DNA of 64,000 bases from Algoriphagus sp. AGSA1 (GTDB lineage Bacteria; Bacteroidota; Bacteroidia; Cytophagales; Cyclobacteriaceae), in the NCBI RefSeq assembly GCF_021390545.1, contig NZ_JAJUWR010000028.1, positions 27,457-91,456 on the forward strand. Reading direction: 5' to 3'. Positions 42,299 through 50,859 of this stretch are shown here, piece by piece. How positions within the stretch are numbered: position 1 is the stretch's first letter; each line of letters opens with the position of its first letter. The notes beneath the pieces are model-generated. The model was not told the DNA's origin. It worked only from the letters and a program-made list of their open reading frames with translations, and did no database searches. The translations under genes and the position numbers were made by a program.

Positions 42299-43510
42299 CT
42301 ATCTCAATTTCAAAGTCGCCAATGTGACTACTGCAAGCAAAATCCCCACAATCCAAAACCGTGTTACAATTTTGGCTTCAGGTATATTTTTCTTTTGGTA
42401 ATGATGGTGTAGTGGAGACATAAGGAATATCCTCCTGCCTTCACCGTATTTCTTCCGGGTATATTTGAAGTACCCCACCTGGAGCATTACGCTTAGATTC
42501 TCGATCACAAACACGCCACACATCACTGGTATCAATAATTCTTTTCGAAGAGTCAAAGCCAAAACGGCTATTACCCCACCCAGCATCAAACTTCCCGTAT
42601 CTCCCATAAACACCTGTGCCGGGTACGCATTGTACCACAGGAATCCCACGCATGCTCCTATAAATGCCGAGGCAAAAATCACAAGCTCCCCTGAATTGGG
42701 GATATACATGATATTGAGGTAAGAGGAGAATATGGCATTGCCGCTGAGGTATGCGAAAATCGCAATAGTCAGACCTATAATAGCTGATGTTCCAGCTGCC
42801 AGTCCATCAATTCCATCTGTGATATTTGCCCCATTAGAAACAGCTGTGATGATAAATGTCACTATGAAAATGTAGAAGACAGGCGTCATGGCTTCACCCA
42901 TAAAACCAAGCAAAGACTCGTAGTTCAGCTCATTGTTTTTAGTGAATGGAATGGTGGTTTTGGCCACCTTCACATCACGAAAGGCAGGCGTTTCCACCAC
43001 TCCCTCTTCGATAGAAACCGGATTCTGGAATTCACGGATAACCACACTCTCATGAAAATAGAGCGTAGATCCTACTATAATTCCAATACCTATCTGACCT
43101 ACTATTTTAAATTTACCTGCTAAGCCTTCCTTATTTTTCCTGAAAACCTTTATGTAATCATCGATAAAGCCTATCGTCCCCAACCATACGGTGGTGATAA
43201 GCAGAAGTATGATATAGATATTGTTCAGATCCGCAAAAAGCAAAGTAGGGATCAGAATCGCAGCCATAATCATCAAGCCACCCATCGTAGGGGTTCCTTT
43301 CTTTTCGTTCTGCCCGTCCAGTCCCAGATCTCTTACCGTCTCCCCGATTTGTTGTCTTCGGATCCAAGCGATGATTTTATGACCAAAAGAAATGGTAATT
43401 ATCAATGAAAACAGCGATGCCATCCCGGCGCGGAACGAAATGTACTGAAACACTCCCATTCCAGGAATGTCAAGCACTTTGTCCAAATAATCAAAAACAG
43501 GATATAACAT
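42299..43510 (-). CDS. mraY: Phospho-N-acetylmuramoyl-pentapeptide-transferase
   Basis: Transfers phospho-MurNAc-pentapeptide to undecaprenyl phosphate to form lipid I. A 403-residue membrane protein with ten hydrophobic segments; a cytoplasmic loop inserted near residues 160-200 (PVSIEEGVVETPAFRDVKVAKT) is longer than in E. coli and is typical of Bacteroidota MraY. Catalytic motifs are GFIDDYIKVFRKNKEGL (Asp-Asp), NITDGIDGLAAGT and the histidine-rich SPLHHHYQKK near the end. One base separates it from murE. Confidence 0.96.
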   Translation of the reverse strand: MLYPVFDYLDKVLDIPGMGVFQYISFRAGMASLFSLIITISFGHKIIAWIRRQQIGETVRDLGLDGQNEKKGTPTMGGLMIMAAILIPTLLFADLNNIYIILLLITTVWLGTIGFIDDYIKVFRKNKEGLAGKFKIVGQIGIGIIVGSTLYFHESVVIREFQNPVSIEEGVVETPAFRDVKVAKTTIPFTKNNELNYESLLGFMGEAMTPVFYIFIVTFIITAVSNGANITDGIDGLAAGTSAIIGLTIAIFAYLSGNAIFSSYLNIMYIPNSGELVIFASAFIGACVGFLWYNAYPAQVFMGDTGSLMLGGVIAVLALTLRKELLIPVMCGVFVIENLSVMLQVGYFKYTRKKYGEGRRIFLMSPLHHHYQKKNIPEAKIVTRFWIVGILLAVVTLATLKLR

Positions 43511-43511
43511 C

Positions 43512-44975
43512 TCAGTCTTGTGTCAATTGTTGTAAAAACTCTGTTACTACTTCAGTATCATCAAAGTGGTGCTTCACCCCTTTGATTTCCTGATAATCCT
43601 CATGCCCTTTGCCGGCAATCAGGATGATATCACCTTTCTGTGAAAGCATACAGGCAGTCTTGATTGCCTCTCTGCGGTCCACTATGGTCAAGGTTTTTCT
43701 GAGCTCAGATGGGCCTACACCCGCCTGCATATCGTTCAGTATTTCCGAAGGCTCTTCGAAGCGGGGATTGTCGGAAGTAAGTATGGCCTTATCGCTTTCC
43801 TGCACGGCAATTTTTGCCATCACAGGTCTCTTGCTCTTATCCCTGTTTCCTCCACATCCTACCACTGTGATCAGTCGCTCACCGCCTGTCCTTGCCCCGT
43901 TGATAGTTTTGAGCACATTATCCAAGGCATCCGGCGTATGTGCATAATCAATAATAGCTGTAATACCAGCGATAGAAACTCTATCAAACCTCCCTTTGGC
44001 TCCTCGAATCCCAGACAGCTCCCGCAAGACTTCGTCTTCCTCCTCTCCCAATAACACGGTCACTCCCAGAACCCCCAAGAGATTGTAGGCATTGAACGCA
44101 CCTATCATCCTGAACCAGATCTGCTTTCCGTTGATATCCAGCTCTAGCCCCTCCAATGTATTGGAGATGATTTTCGCTTTGAAGTCTGCCGGAGATTTCA
44201 AAGCAAATGTCCGATGCGAGGCCTTGCAATTTTGAAGCATTACCGCTGCCCGCTTATCATCACCGTTTACCAGCGCAAAGGCCTCCTTTGGAAGCTCATC
44301 AAACAACTTTTTCTTGGCTTTGATATATTCGTCAAACGTGCCGTGATAATCCAGATGGTCGTGTGAGATATTGGTAAATACAGCACCAGCTAAGTTCAAT
44401 CCCGCTATTCTCTCCTGAACTATAGCGTGAGAACTTGCTTCCATGAAACAGTGTGTACATCCTTCATCCAGCATTTTGCGTAGCAATGCCTGCACACTCA
44501 CCGCATCCGGTGTGGTGTGTGTGGCGTGGATTACTGTTTCATTGATTTTATTCTCTACAGTGGAAAGTAAGCCGGTACTATAGCCCATCCGCATAAACAA
44601 CTGATGCAAAAGTGTGGCTGTAGTCGTCTTGCCATTGGTTCCTGTAATCGCAACTACTTTGATTGTTTTAGAAGGATTGTCAAAGTAGTTGCTTGCCATG
44701 ACTCCTAATGCACGTGCAGAATTCACTACCTCTACATAAGTGACTCCATCCAGAAGCTTCTCCGGCAACCGTTCACAGACAACACTTTGGGCTCCCAATT
44801 CAATTGCCTTCTCAATAAACTCATGTCCGTCCACCTGCGTACCTTTGATGGCCACGAAAGCACTTCCTTCCTTCACCTGCCGGCTATCAAAGACAATATC
44901 CTTCACCTCCACCTCCATATCACCGGTAGTAGAGGTTAGAGATACTTTATATAATATGTCCTTCAGTACTTTCAT
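43512..44975 (-). CDS. murE: UDP-MurNAc-tripeptide synthetase (meso-DAP adding)
   Basis: Adds the third residue to the stem peptide. A 487-residue Mur ligase with ATP loop ITGTNGKTTTATLL (112-119), VFTNISHDHLDYHGTFDEYIKAK with the metal-linked region, and YAHTPDALDNVL. The SDNPRFEEP segment (around residue 405) carries the DNPR motif that selects meso-diaminopimelate in Gram-negatives, so the peptidoglycan is predicted to be DAP-type. It abuts ftsI (no gap). Confidence 0.96.
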   Translation of the reverse strand: MKVLKDILYKVSLTSTTGDMEVEVKDIVFDSRQVKEGSAFVAIKGTQVDGHEFIEKAIELGAQSVVCERLPEKLLDGVTYVEVVNSARALGVMASNYFDNPSKTIKVVAITGTNGKTTTATLLHQLFMRMGYSTGLLSTVENKINETVIHATHTTPDAVSVQALLRKMLDEGCTHCFMEASSHAIVQERIAGLNLAGAVFTNISHDHLDYHGTFDEYIKAKKKLFDELPKEAFALVNGDDKRAAVMLQNCKASHRTFALKSPADFKAKIISNTLEGLELDINGKQIWFRMIGAFNAYNLLGVLGVTVLLGEEEDEVLRELSGIRGAKGRFDRVSIAGITAIIDYAHTPDALDNVLKTINGARTGGERLITVVGCGGNRDKSKRPVMAKIAVQESDKAILTSDNPRFEEPSEILNDMQAGVGPSELRKTLTIVDRREAIKTACMLSQKGDIILIAGKGHEDYQEIKGVKHHFDDTEVVTEFLQQLTQD

Positions 44976-47084
44976 TTATCCTAATACCAGATTAATCGTT
45001 GCGTTGGGGGTTAGTTTTGCTCCAGGAGCAATGGACTGCCCTTTCACCCTGCCCTTGCCTGAATAATTCACCTTCAACCCCTTGTTTTCAAGGATAAAAA
45101 GCGCGTCCCTGAGCGATAATCCAGACACATCCGGAACCAATGCCTTATCGGTGTCATTGACACTCATTTCCACGCTGGCATCATGGGACACCACCTTCAC
45201 CCATTCCTCAGGGTTCGCAGCGGAAGCATTCAGTCCGAGCTTCCGGAATATTCCCTGAAGCTCTTCTGCCTTGCCAGCTTTGACATAAGGCATATGTTCA
45301 ATTTCCGTTTCCGCTCTAAATATTTCCTGTTGATTGTCCGGGTTCAATTCAAGGTCAAGCGAATATATTTTATCTGCGATTTCCTTGAAAACCGGCGCTG
45401 ACACATCTCCCCCGTAGGCAGCAAAGCCTGTAGGGCTATCGATCACCACTACCATAGAGTATTTGGGATTGTCCGCAGGAAAATATCCCGCAAAACTGGT
45501 GTAGTACTTTTTGGTATATTTTCCGTTGACCAGCTTCTGTGCAGTGCCTGTCTTCCCTGCAATTTTATAATCCGCATTGGCGATGTTTCTAGCCGTCCCT
45601 TGTGCTACTACTCCTTCCAACAGACCCTGAAGGTTTTTAATGGTTTTTTCTGAAGCTATTTGTTTCCTCACTACCTCAGGCCCGTATTCTTCTTTAATGA
45701 TATTGCCTCGGGAAACTGACTTCACGATGTATGGCTTCATCATTTTCCCATCATTTGCCACCGCATTGTAAAGAGCAAGTGTGTGAAGCGGATTAAGCTT
45801 TACCTCATAGCCAATGGATATCCATGGAAGCGTGGTGCCATACCAGTCCTTTGCCCCAGGCTTTTTGAAATATGGCTTACCTTCACCCACCAGCTGAAAC
45901 CCAAAGGGCTCTCTCAAACCTACTTTATCTACGTAAGCCATGAACTTGGAAGGACTGGAGCCAAAGTGCTCATCCACCAACTTGGAAATTGCCACATTGG
46001 AGGACTTTTCGAAAGCCTCCCGTATAGTCAAGGTGCCAAAGCCACCATTTTTGGCATCCCGCATCACTTGATTATAAAATTTGTGCGCACCATTTCCTGT
46101 CTCTATCGTCTCCTCTAGCGTAACCTTATTTTCTTCCAGCAGCGCCAGCATAGAAAGCAGCTTGAATGTGGATCCTGGTTCCGTATTCCCCTGATCACCT
46201 ATCGCAAAATTGTAGTTTTCCCCATAGCCATTTCCGCTGGTATTCCTTTGCAAATTGGCAATGGCTTTGATCTGCCCTGTTTTCACCTCCATGACGATCA
46301 CCGAACCAAATTCGGCATCCCTATCAGTCAACTGTCTCCTCAAAGCAGTTTCTGCCACGTCCTGAATATTCACATCAAGCGTAGTCGTGACATCGTAGCC
46401 ATTTTCGGGTTTTACGTCTTCCGCATCAAAAACAGGCTTCCATGTCCCGCCTACCAATCGTTGGAAAAGCGCCTTTCCATCTTGCCCTTGTAGGTACTCA
46501 TTGAAACTATACTCTATGCCTGCACCGTAAGCATCCTCATTCAAAAAGCCAACAGTTCTGCTGGCAAGGGAATTGAAAGGCCTATATCTCTTTTCTACTT
46601 TTTCGAAAATCACTCCACCTCCCAGCCTTCCTTCTCTGAAAATCGGCCAGGTGGACATTTCCTGCATCCCCTGATAACCGATCTGCTTTCTGTTCAGTAC
46701 CAAATAGCGCTTGTTCTCCAGCCTTGCATCATTTATCATTCTCTTATATGCCGCTGCCGATTTATCCTTATAATATGCCGAGAGCAACTCGGCCAAAGAA
46801 TCAACCCCAGACTTATACACATCGGTTTTGACAATGGTAGGATCCAGCGCTACCCTATAAAAAGGCAGGCTAGTTGCCAGCAAACTCCCGTCAGCCGCAT
46901 AGATATTCCCACGTGTGGCAGGCACCTCACGGTACTGAAAATTGATCGTCTCAGCTTTTTCACGCCATATGTCCCCATCCGCCATCTGTAACTTGGTGAT
47001 TTTATACGGAATAGCGGCTGAGCACAGTGCTATCAGTATGAAAACCACCCGTACCCTGAGCAATATGGATCGCTTGAAATTCAC
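44976..47084 (-). CDS. ftsI: Septal penicillin-binding protein (transpeptidase) with PASTA domain
   Basis: A 702-residue class B PBP that cross-links septal peptidoglycan. One N-terminal membrane segment (about 10-27), a PBP dimerisation domain, and the transpeptidase domain: nucleophile STFK (305-308), SSN (361-363), and KTGTAQK for the KTG triad. A single C-terminal PASTA domain begins near residue 640 (VPDVSGLSLRDALFILENKGLKV), a feature of Bacteroidota FtsI not found in E. coli. Start overlaps the ftsL-like gene by four bases. Confidence 0.95.
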   Translation of the reverse strand: MNFKRSILLRVRVVFILIALCSAAIPYKITKLQMADGDIWREKAETINFQYREVPATRGNIYAADGSLLATSLPFYRVALDPTIVKTDVYKSGVDSLAELLSAYYKDKSAAAYKRMINDARLENKRYLVLNRKQIGYQGMQEMSTWPIFREGRLGGGVIFEKVEKRYRPFNSLASRTVGFLNEDAYGAGIEYSFNEYLQGQDGKALFQRLVGGTWKPVFDAEDVKPENGYDVTTTLDVNIQDVAETALRRQLTDRDAEFGSVIVMEVKTGQIKAIANLQRNTSGNGYGENYNFAIGDQGNTEPGSTFKLLSMLALLEENKVTLEETIETGNGAHKFYNQVMRDAKNGGFGTLTIREAFEKSSNVAISKLVDEHFGSSPSKFMAYVDKVGLREPFGFQLVGEGKPYFKKPGAKDWYGTTLPWISIGYEVKLNPLHTLALYNAVANDGKMMKPYIVKSVSRGNIIKEEYGPEVVRKQIASEKTIKNLQGLLEGVVAQGTARNIANADYKIAGKTGTAQKLVNGKYTKKYYTSFAGYFPADNPKYSMVVVIDSPTGFAAYGGDVSAPVFKEIADKIYSLDLELNPDNQQEIFRAETEIEHMPYVKAGKAEELQGIFRKLGLNASAANPEEWVKVVSHDASVEMSVNDTDKALVPDVSGLSLRDALFILENKGLKVNYSGKGRVKGQSIAPGAKLTPNATINLVLG

Positions 47085-47464
47085 TTTTCGATTTCGATTT
47101 TTATAGGTGGCTGATTGAGTTCATATATTTCCAGAGCCGCGACTTTCTTAGCCACTTCTGACTGCATGCTACTCAGCATGTATTCCGCTTCCAGCGTAGT
47201 GACATCGGCACGAAGATCTTCCACTTCCTGTTGTACCTTGTCGATCTTTCGGACCATATTCTCTGCCCGGTGATTACTCCATATATAGATCAGAGCCAAT
47301 AATGCCACAAAACCAACCGGCGGAACCAATTGTACAGGAACCCCCTCACCCAAGAGCCCGGTAATATCCAGCTTCTCCTCTATCCAGGTAAAAACGGATT
47401 TCCTCGGGCCTCCTTTTGGCCTGTTCCCTGACTTTATCTTTTTTCTAAATGTGTTTGTACTCAT
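47081..47464 (-). CDS. FtsL-like cell division protein
   Basis: A 127-residue bitopic protein with a basic N-terminal cytoplasmic segment (NTFRKKIKSGNRPKGGPRKS), one membrane helix (about 46-62) and a short coiled coil (VRKIDKVQQEVEDLRADVTTLEAEYMLSS), the FtsL topology. Bacteroidota FtsL is poorly conserved, and it is identified mainly by position between rsmH and ftsI. It would form the FtsQLB complex. Overlaps both neighbours by four bases. Confidence 0.8.
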   Translation of the reverse strand: MSTNTFRKKIKSGNRPKGGPRKSVFTWIEEKLDITGLLGEGVPVQLVPPVGFVALLALIYIWSNHRAENMVRKIDKVQQEVEDLRADVTTLEAEYMLSSMQSEVAKKVAALEIYELNQPPIKIEIEK

Positions 47465-48372
47465 ACCTCTGTCTTCTTCGCTATTCTGAGTTTGGCACTT
47501 CTAGCTCGTGGATTGGATGCGATTTCTTCAGCATTTGCCACCACAGCACCTCTGCTTATAGGTACCAAGGGACGAATTAGATTCCCGTAGAAATCTTTTT
47601 CCACCTCACCCTGAAACCTTCCTTTGACCATGAGGTTTTTCACCAGACGGTCTTCCAGACTGTGGTAGCTCATCACCACAAGCCTGCCTTCAGGCTTTAA
47701 CACATCTACTGCCGCCAGCAGCATCTCCTCCAAAGCCCCCATTTCGTCATTCACTTCTATTCTCAACGCCTGAAAGACTTGCGCATAATATTTAAAGTCT
47801 TTCCCTCTGGGAGCATATCTTTTCAGAAAAGACGTAAATCCCTCCGTGGTTCCAAACTGCTGCGATGCCCTTTCAGCGACTACAGCCTGCGCCAGCGTCT
47901 TGGCATTTTTCACCTCACCATACATCCCGAATATCTTGTGAAGCCTACCTTCATCATAGGTGTTCAATATTTCTTTGGCCGACAGATCTGCCGACTGGTT
48001 CATTCTCATATCCAGGCTACCGCTAAAGCGTGTAGAAAAACCCCGAGTGGGCTCATCGATCTGATGGGACGAAATACCCAAATCCGCCAATACACCATCC
48101 ACCTTCTTCACCCCATGAAGCCTGAGGTATTTTTTCAAATCCCGGAAATTGGCAGCTATGAAGGTAAAGTTGTCACTCGAAGGAATATTGGCCTCAGCAT
48201 CCACATCCTGATCAAAGGCGTATAAATGCCCTTTATCCAGGTATTTCAGAATCTCCCTAGAATGCCCACCCCCACCAAAAGTCACATCTACATAGATCCC
48301 ATCTGGATCAATAGACAAGCCTTCAGTGCATTCGGCTAGCATCACTGGGATATGGTAAATAGACTCTGCCAT
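47461..48372 (-). CDS. rsmH: 16S rRNA (cytosine-1402-N4)-methyltransferase
   Basis: SAM-dependent methylation of 16S rRNA C1402 in the decoding centre (MraW). A 303-residue protein with HIPVMLAECTEGL at the start, SAM motif VDVTFGGGGHSREIL, GVLADLGISSHQID, DMRMNQSADLSAKEILNTYDE, and SYHSLEDRLVKN, all highly conserved in RsmH. Lies four bases after mraZ, as in most dcw clusters. Confidence 0.97.
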   Translation of the reverse strand: MAESIYHIPVMLAECTEGLSIDPDGIYVDVTFGGGGHSREILKYLDKGHLYAFDQDVDAEANIPSSDNFTFIAANFRDLKKYLRLHGVKKVDGVLADLGISSHQIDEPTRGFSTRFSGSLDMRMNQSADLSAKEILNTYDEGRLHKIFGMYGEVKNAKTLAQAVVAERASQQFGTTEGFTSFLKRYAPRGKDFKYYAQVFQALRIEVNDEMGALEEMLLAAVDVLKPEGRLVVMSYHSLEDRLVKNLMVKGRFQGEVEKDFYGNLIRPLVPISRGAVVANAEEIASNPRARSAKLRIAKKTEV

Positions 48373-48376
48373 GAGA

Positions 48377-48811
48377 TTATATGAGATGCTTCTCCATCAG
48401 ACCGGATAGATCTGCAGGATCTACTATTATATTCTTACTATAGTTTTCTTGGCTCCAGAACTCTATCCGCCCACCGTTACCTACTACCACCACCTCTTTC
48501 TCAAGTCCCGCATAGGCCTGATAGACCTTTGGGATCAGCAATCTCCCCGTACTATCCAACTCCACATCCACTACAGAATTGAAAAAGGAGCGTTGCAGCA
48601 ACCTCTGTTCAGGATTATGGATGGAAAGTGCCTTGATTTTATTTTCAAGTTTTTTGTATTCCACCATGGGGTAAAGGGCCAAACATCTATCTTCAGCCAT
48701 CCGAAGCATAAGCGTAGTCCCATTAGCCTCTGGTATTGCCGCCTTTATCTTGGCCGGCAACACCAGACGCCCTTTGGGATCTAGCTTGCAATCGTATTGA
48801 CTTCTGAACAT
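48377..48811 (-). CDS. mraZ: Transcriptional regulator/division protein MraZ
   Basis: A 144-residue protein with two SpoVT-AbrB-like swapped-hairpin DNA-binding domains: DPKGRLVLPAKIK (about 11-23) and DSTGRLLIPKVYQ (about 87-99). In E. coli and Mollicutes MraZ binds tandem repeats upstream of its own gene and represses the dcw operon. The repeat array at 48870-48909 is exactly such a site, so autoregulation is likely. First gene of the dcw cluster. Confidence 0.96.
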   Translation of the reverse strand: MFRSQYDCKLDPKGRLVLPAKIKAAIPEANGTTLMLRMAEDRCLALYPMVEYKKLENKIKALSIHNPEQRLLQRSFFNSVVDVELDSTGRLLIPKVYQAYAGLEKEVVVVGNGGRIEFWSQENYSKNIIVDPADLSGLMEKHLI

Positions 48812-48852
48812 AAATTCTTGTACTCTTTATGATGATGCGTTTATAGTAAAGA

Positions 48853-48860
48853 CAAAAGTA
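48853..48860 (-). promoter_or_regulatory. -7 element of the dcw operon promoter
   Basis: The minus strand reads TACTTTTG, matching TAnnTTTG, with the transcription start about 35-45 bases before the mraZ ATG. Nineteen bases upstream stands TAG (TTG with one change), and the fourth MraZ box fills the spacer, which fits repression by steric block. Confidence 0.6.
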
Positions 48861-48869
48861 ACAAAATGC

Positions 48870-48909
48870 TTTCCACTTTCTACCACTTTACTCCACAAAT
48901 TCCCACTTT
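48870..48909 (-). promoter_or_regulatory. MraZ operator: four 10-bp direct repeats
   Basis: Read on the minus strand, four contiguous decamers follow each other with no gap: AAAGTGGGAA (48900-48909), TTTGTGGAGT (48890-48899), AAAGTGGTAG (48880-48889) and AAAGTGGAAA (48870-48879), consensus AAAGTGGNNN. MraZ boxes known from Mollicutes are AAAGTG[TG]NNN repeats, and the E. coli site is TGGGN repeated every 10 bases; this matches both in spacing. It lies 59-98 bases before mraZ. Confidence 0.85.
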
Positions 48910-49218
48910 CACTTAAAAGTAGGCAAATCTTTATTGCATCCCAATAGATAATCGAAAAAATCCTTGATTTTTTTGGAGGTATTTTATTGATTAGAAAGAG
49001 GTTAGATATTCCCCAAATTGGGGCAAAACAAGGCATTTCAGCCATTTTTCGGGCTGATTTTAAAATTTCATAACGAGGACGCAGTAGGGGACAAGAGAAC
49101 GTGGGGCGATTTCCCACACAAATCCGGACTACGATCACCAAGTGGAGAAGAATCCCGCATCCTACTGAGCAGGCAAAAAAATTCTCCGAAAACTGAATAT
49201 TACCTATTCTTTTAAACT
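48910..49218. other. Intergenic, no gene seen
   Basis: About 310 bases between the MraZ operator and the csbD terminator. Open frames here (for example 49018-49215 on the plus strand) lack family features, a signal or coding-like composition. I see no RNA gene. Confidence 0.4.
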
Positions 49219-49250
49219 AAAAAAAGGCATCCCCTGTCAGGGAACGCCTT
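49219..49250 (-). terminator. Intrinsic terminator of csbD
   Basis: On the minus strand a GGCGTTCCCTG arm pairs, with small bulges, with CAGGGGATGCC and is followed by a T-run (49219-49225). It lies 27 bases after the csbD stop codon. Confidence 0.8.
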
Positions 49251-49276
49251 AGCTCTTGGAAACAATCCAACTTAGA

Positions 49277-49468
49277 TCATAATTTGTCTATGAATGACTT
49301 TACTTCCTCTTTTGATTTACCCGTTTTCTTCTGGATTTTACCTAGAAGTTCATCGGATTGTCCTTCGCTGTAAGTCAAATCATCTTCAGTCAAATCACCG
49401 TATTGTTGCTTTAATTTACCCTTGATCTCGTTCCAGTTTCCTTTTACTTTATCTTCGAATGCGCTCAT
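49277..49468 (-). CDS. CsbD family stress protein
   Basis: A 63-residue soluble protein of the CsbD family (small stress-response proteins of unknown mechanism). The start MSAFEDKVKGNWNEIKGKLKQQYGDLTEDDLTY and the end GKIQKKTGKSKEEVKSFID are the full family pattern, and the length is typical. In Bacillus the family is under general-stress control; that does not transfer here, and no stress promoter was recognised. Confidence 0.92.
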   Translation of the reverse strand: MSAFEDKVKGNWNEIKGKLKQQYGDLTEDDLTYSEGQSDELLGKIQKKTGKSKEEVKSFIDKL

Positions 49469-49833
49469 GATTTCTACATTTTGTGGTTATATTAAATAAT
49501 TGATTATAGCTACTGTGTATCCACAATTAATGCTAAACTTAATTACCTCAAAAAAAGCCTCGTTTATAGCTATAAGAGGCATTTTACAAGAAATCAGGCT
49601 AGACAAAAAGAACCAAGTTGGGGAATCAAATTCAGGATTTGAGAAGAATTTATCGTATAAATGAGTGGTACAAAAAAGTAAGTGAGGAATAGATTTCTGT
49701 CCGAATCCTAAAGATCCAGTCTCACAAACCCTGAGTCACCTTAAACTAAAAAACCCTATCATCTCAGGAGACACCTTCGGGTAAGCGGAACAATCGTTGA
49801 GTTCCAGAGTTTTTAAATACTAACCACACTCAG
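49469..49833. other. Intergenic region between csbD and the exonuclease/ligase operon
   Basis: About 365 bases holding the csbD promoter on the left and the exonuclease promoter on the right. No gene seen. A hairpin around 49557-49580 (GCCTC...GAGGC with inner TATAGCTATA) has a T-run on the minus strand (49550-49556) and could stop antisense transcription into csbD. Confidence 0.4.
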
Positions 49834-50859
49834 ATGGCGACTTCCGATCTATTGGTCTTTAATTCCAAGGGCATTTATTGTCCACAAGCTGAAATTTATA
49901 TCGATCCGTGGAAACCGGTTAAGCGTGCAATTATCACGCATGGACATTCTGACCATTCCCGGCTTGGAAATAAATTTTACCTCACCCATCACAGCAACAT
50001 ACCCATAATACGACACAGACTAGGGGATATCAATGTGCAAGGAATAGCTTGGAATGAGCCTTTCCAGATCAATGGTGTGACATTCAGCCTTCATCCTGCC
50101 GGACATATTGTAGGTTCCTCCCAGGTAAGGGTAGCCTATAAGGATGAAGTATGGGTATTCACAGGTGATTACAAAACAGAAAATGACGGGGTTTGCACTC
50201 CTTATGAATCTATTCAATGCCATACGATGATTACCGAATGCACCTTTGGGCTTCCTGCTTTTAAATGGAAATCCCAGACCACCGTGTTTGATGACATCAA
50301 TGAATGGTGCCAGCGTAATAAGGAAGAAGGGAAAACCTCAGTCCTATTGGGATACACACTGGGCAAAGCTCAGCGACTTCTCAAGCACTTAGATCCATCT
50401 GTAGGAAAAATATTCACACATGGAGCTGTGGAAAATATGACGGAGGTGATCCGGCCCTTGGTGGATATGCCGAAGACAACCCTTATCACCAAAGACACAA
50501 TTGCAAAGGAGATCAGAGGAAATATAGTGATAGCGCCTCCCAGTGCCCATGGCTCTCCTTGGATTCGTAAAATGGTTCCCTTTGAAACCGGAACGTGTAG
50601 TGGCTGGATGGCTTTTAGAGGTGCCAGAGCCAGAAGGGCTACCGATAAAGGATTTGTTCTTTCAGACCATTGTGATTGGCAAGGCCTACTCCACAGCATC
50701 AAAGCCAGTAATGCCAGCAGGGTGATCTGTACCCATGGATACACAGATATCTTCAGTCGATACCTATGTGAACTTGGATATGACGCAAGTGTTGAAAACA
50801 CCCTTTATGAAGGTGAAAAGGAAGATGCATCCACTCTAGACCCCGAACAAGCAACATGA
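49834..50859 (+). CDS. Ligase-associated DNA exonuclease (MBL fold)
   Basis: A 341-residue metallo-beta-lactamase-fold nuclease. The metal motif THGHSDHSRLG (HxHxDH) is near residue 31-40, followed by HPAGHIVGSSQ and FTGDYKTENDG, then a beta-CASP-like C-terminal region with APPSAHGSPWIRK and VLSDHCDWQGLL. This architecture is the family found upstream of ATP-dependent ligases in many bacteria (ligase-associated exonuclease). Its stop codon TGA overlaps the ligase ATG in ATGA, so the pair is coupled. Often a ligase-associated helicase follows; here there is none. Confidence 0.92.
   Translation: MATSDLLVFNSKGIYCPQAEIYIDPWKPVKRAIITHGHSDHSRLGNKFYLTHHSNIPIIRHRLGDINVQGIAWNEPFQINGVTFSLHPAGHIVGSSQVRVAYKDEVWVFTGDYKTENDGVCTPYESIQCHTMITECTFGLPAFKWKSQTTVFDDINEWCQRNKEEGKTSVLLGYTLGKAQRLLKHLDPSVGKIFTHGAVENMTEVIRPLVDMPKTTLITKDTIAKEIRGNIVIAPPSAHGSPWIRKMVPFETGTCSGWMAFRGARARRATDKGFVLSDHCDWQGLLHSIKASNASRVICTHGYTDIFSRYLCELGYDASVENTLYEGEKEDASTLDPEQAT

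Noticed and set aside
48870..48909. Short tandem repeats, possible CRISPR-like array
   Set aside because: Only four 10-bp units with no spacers; fits the MraZ operator.
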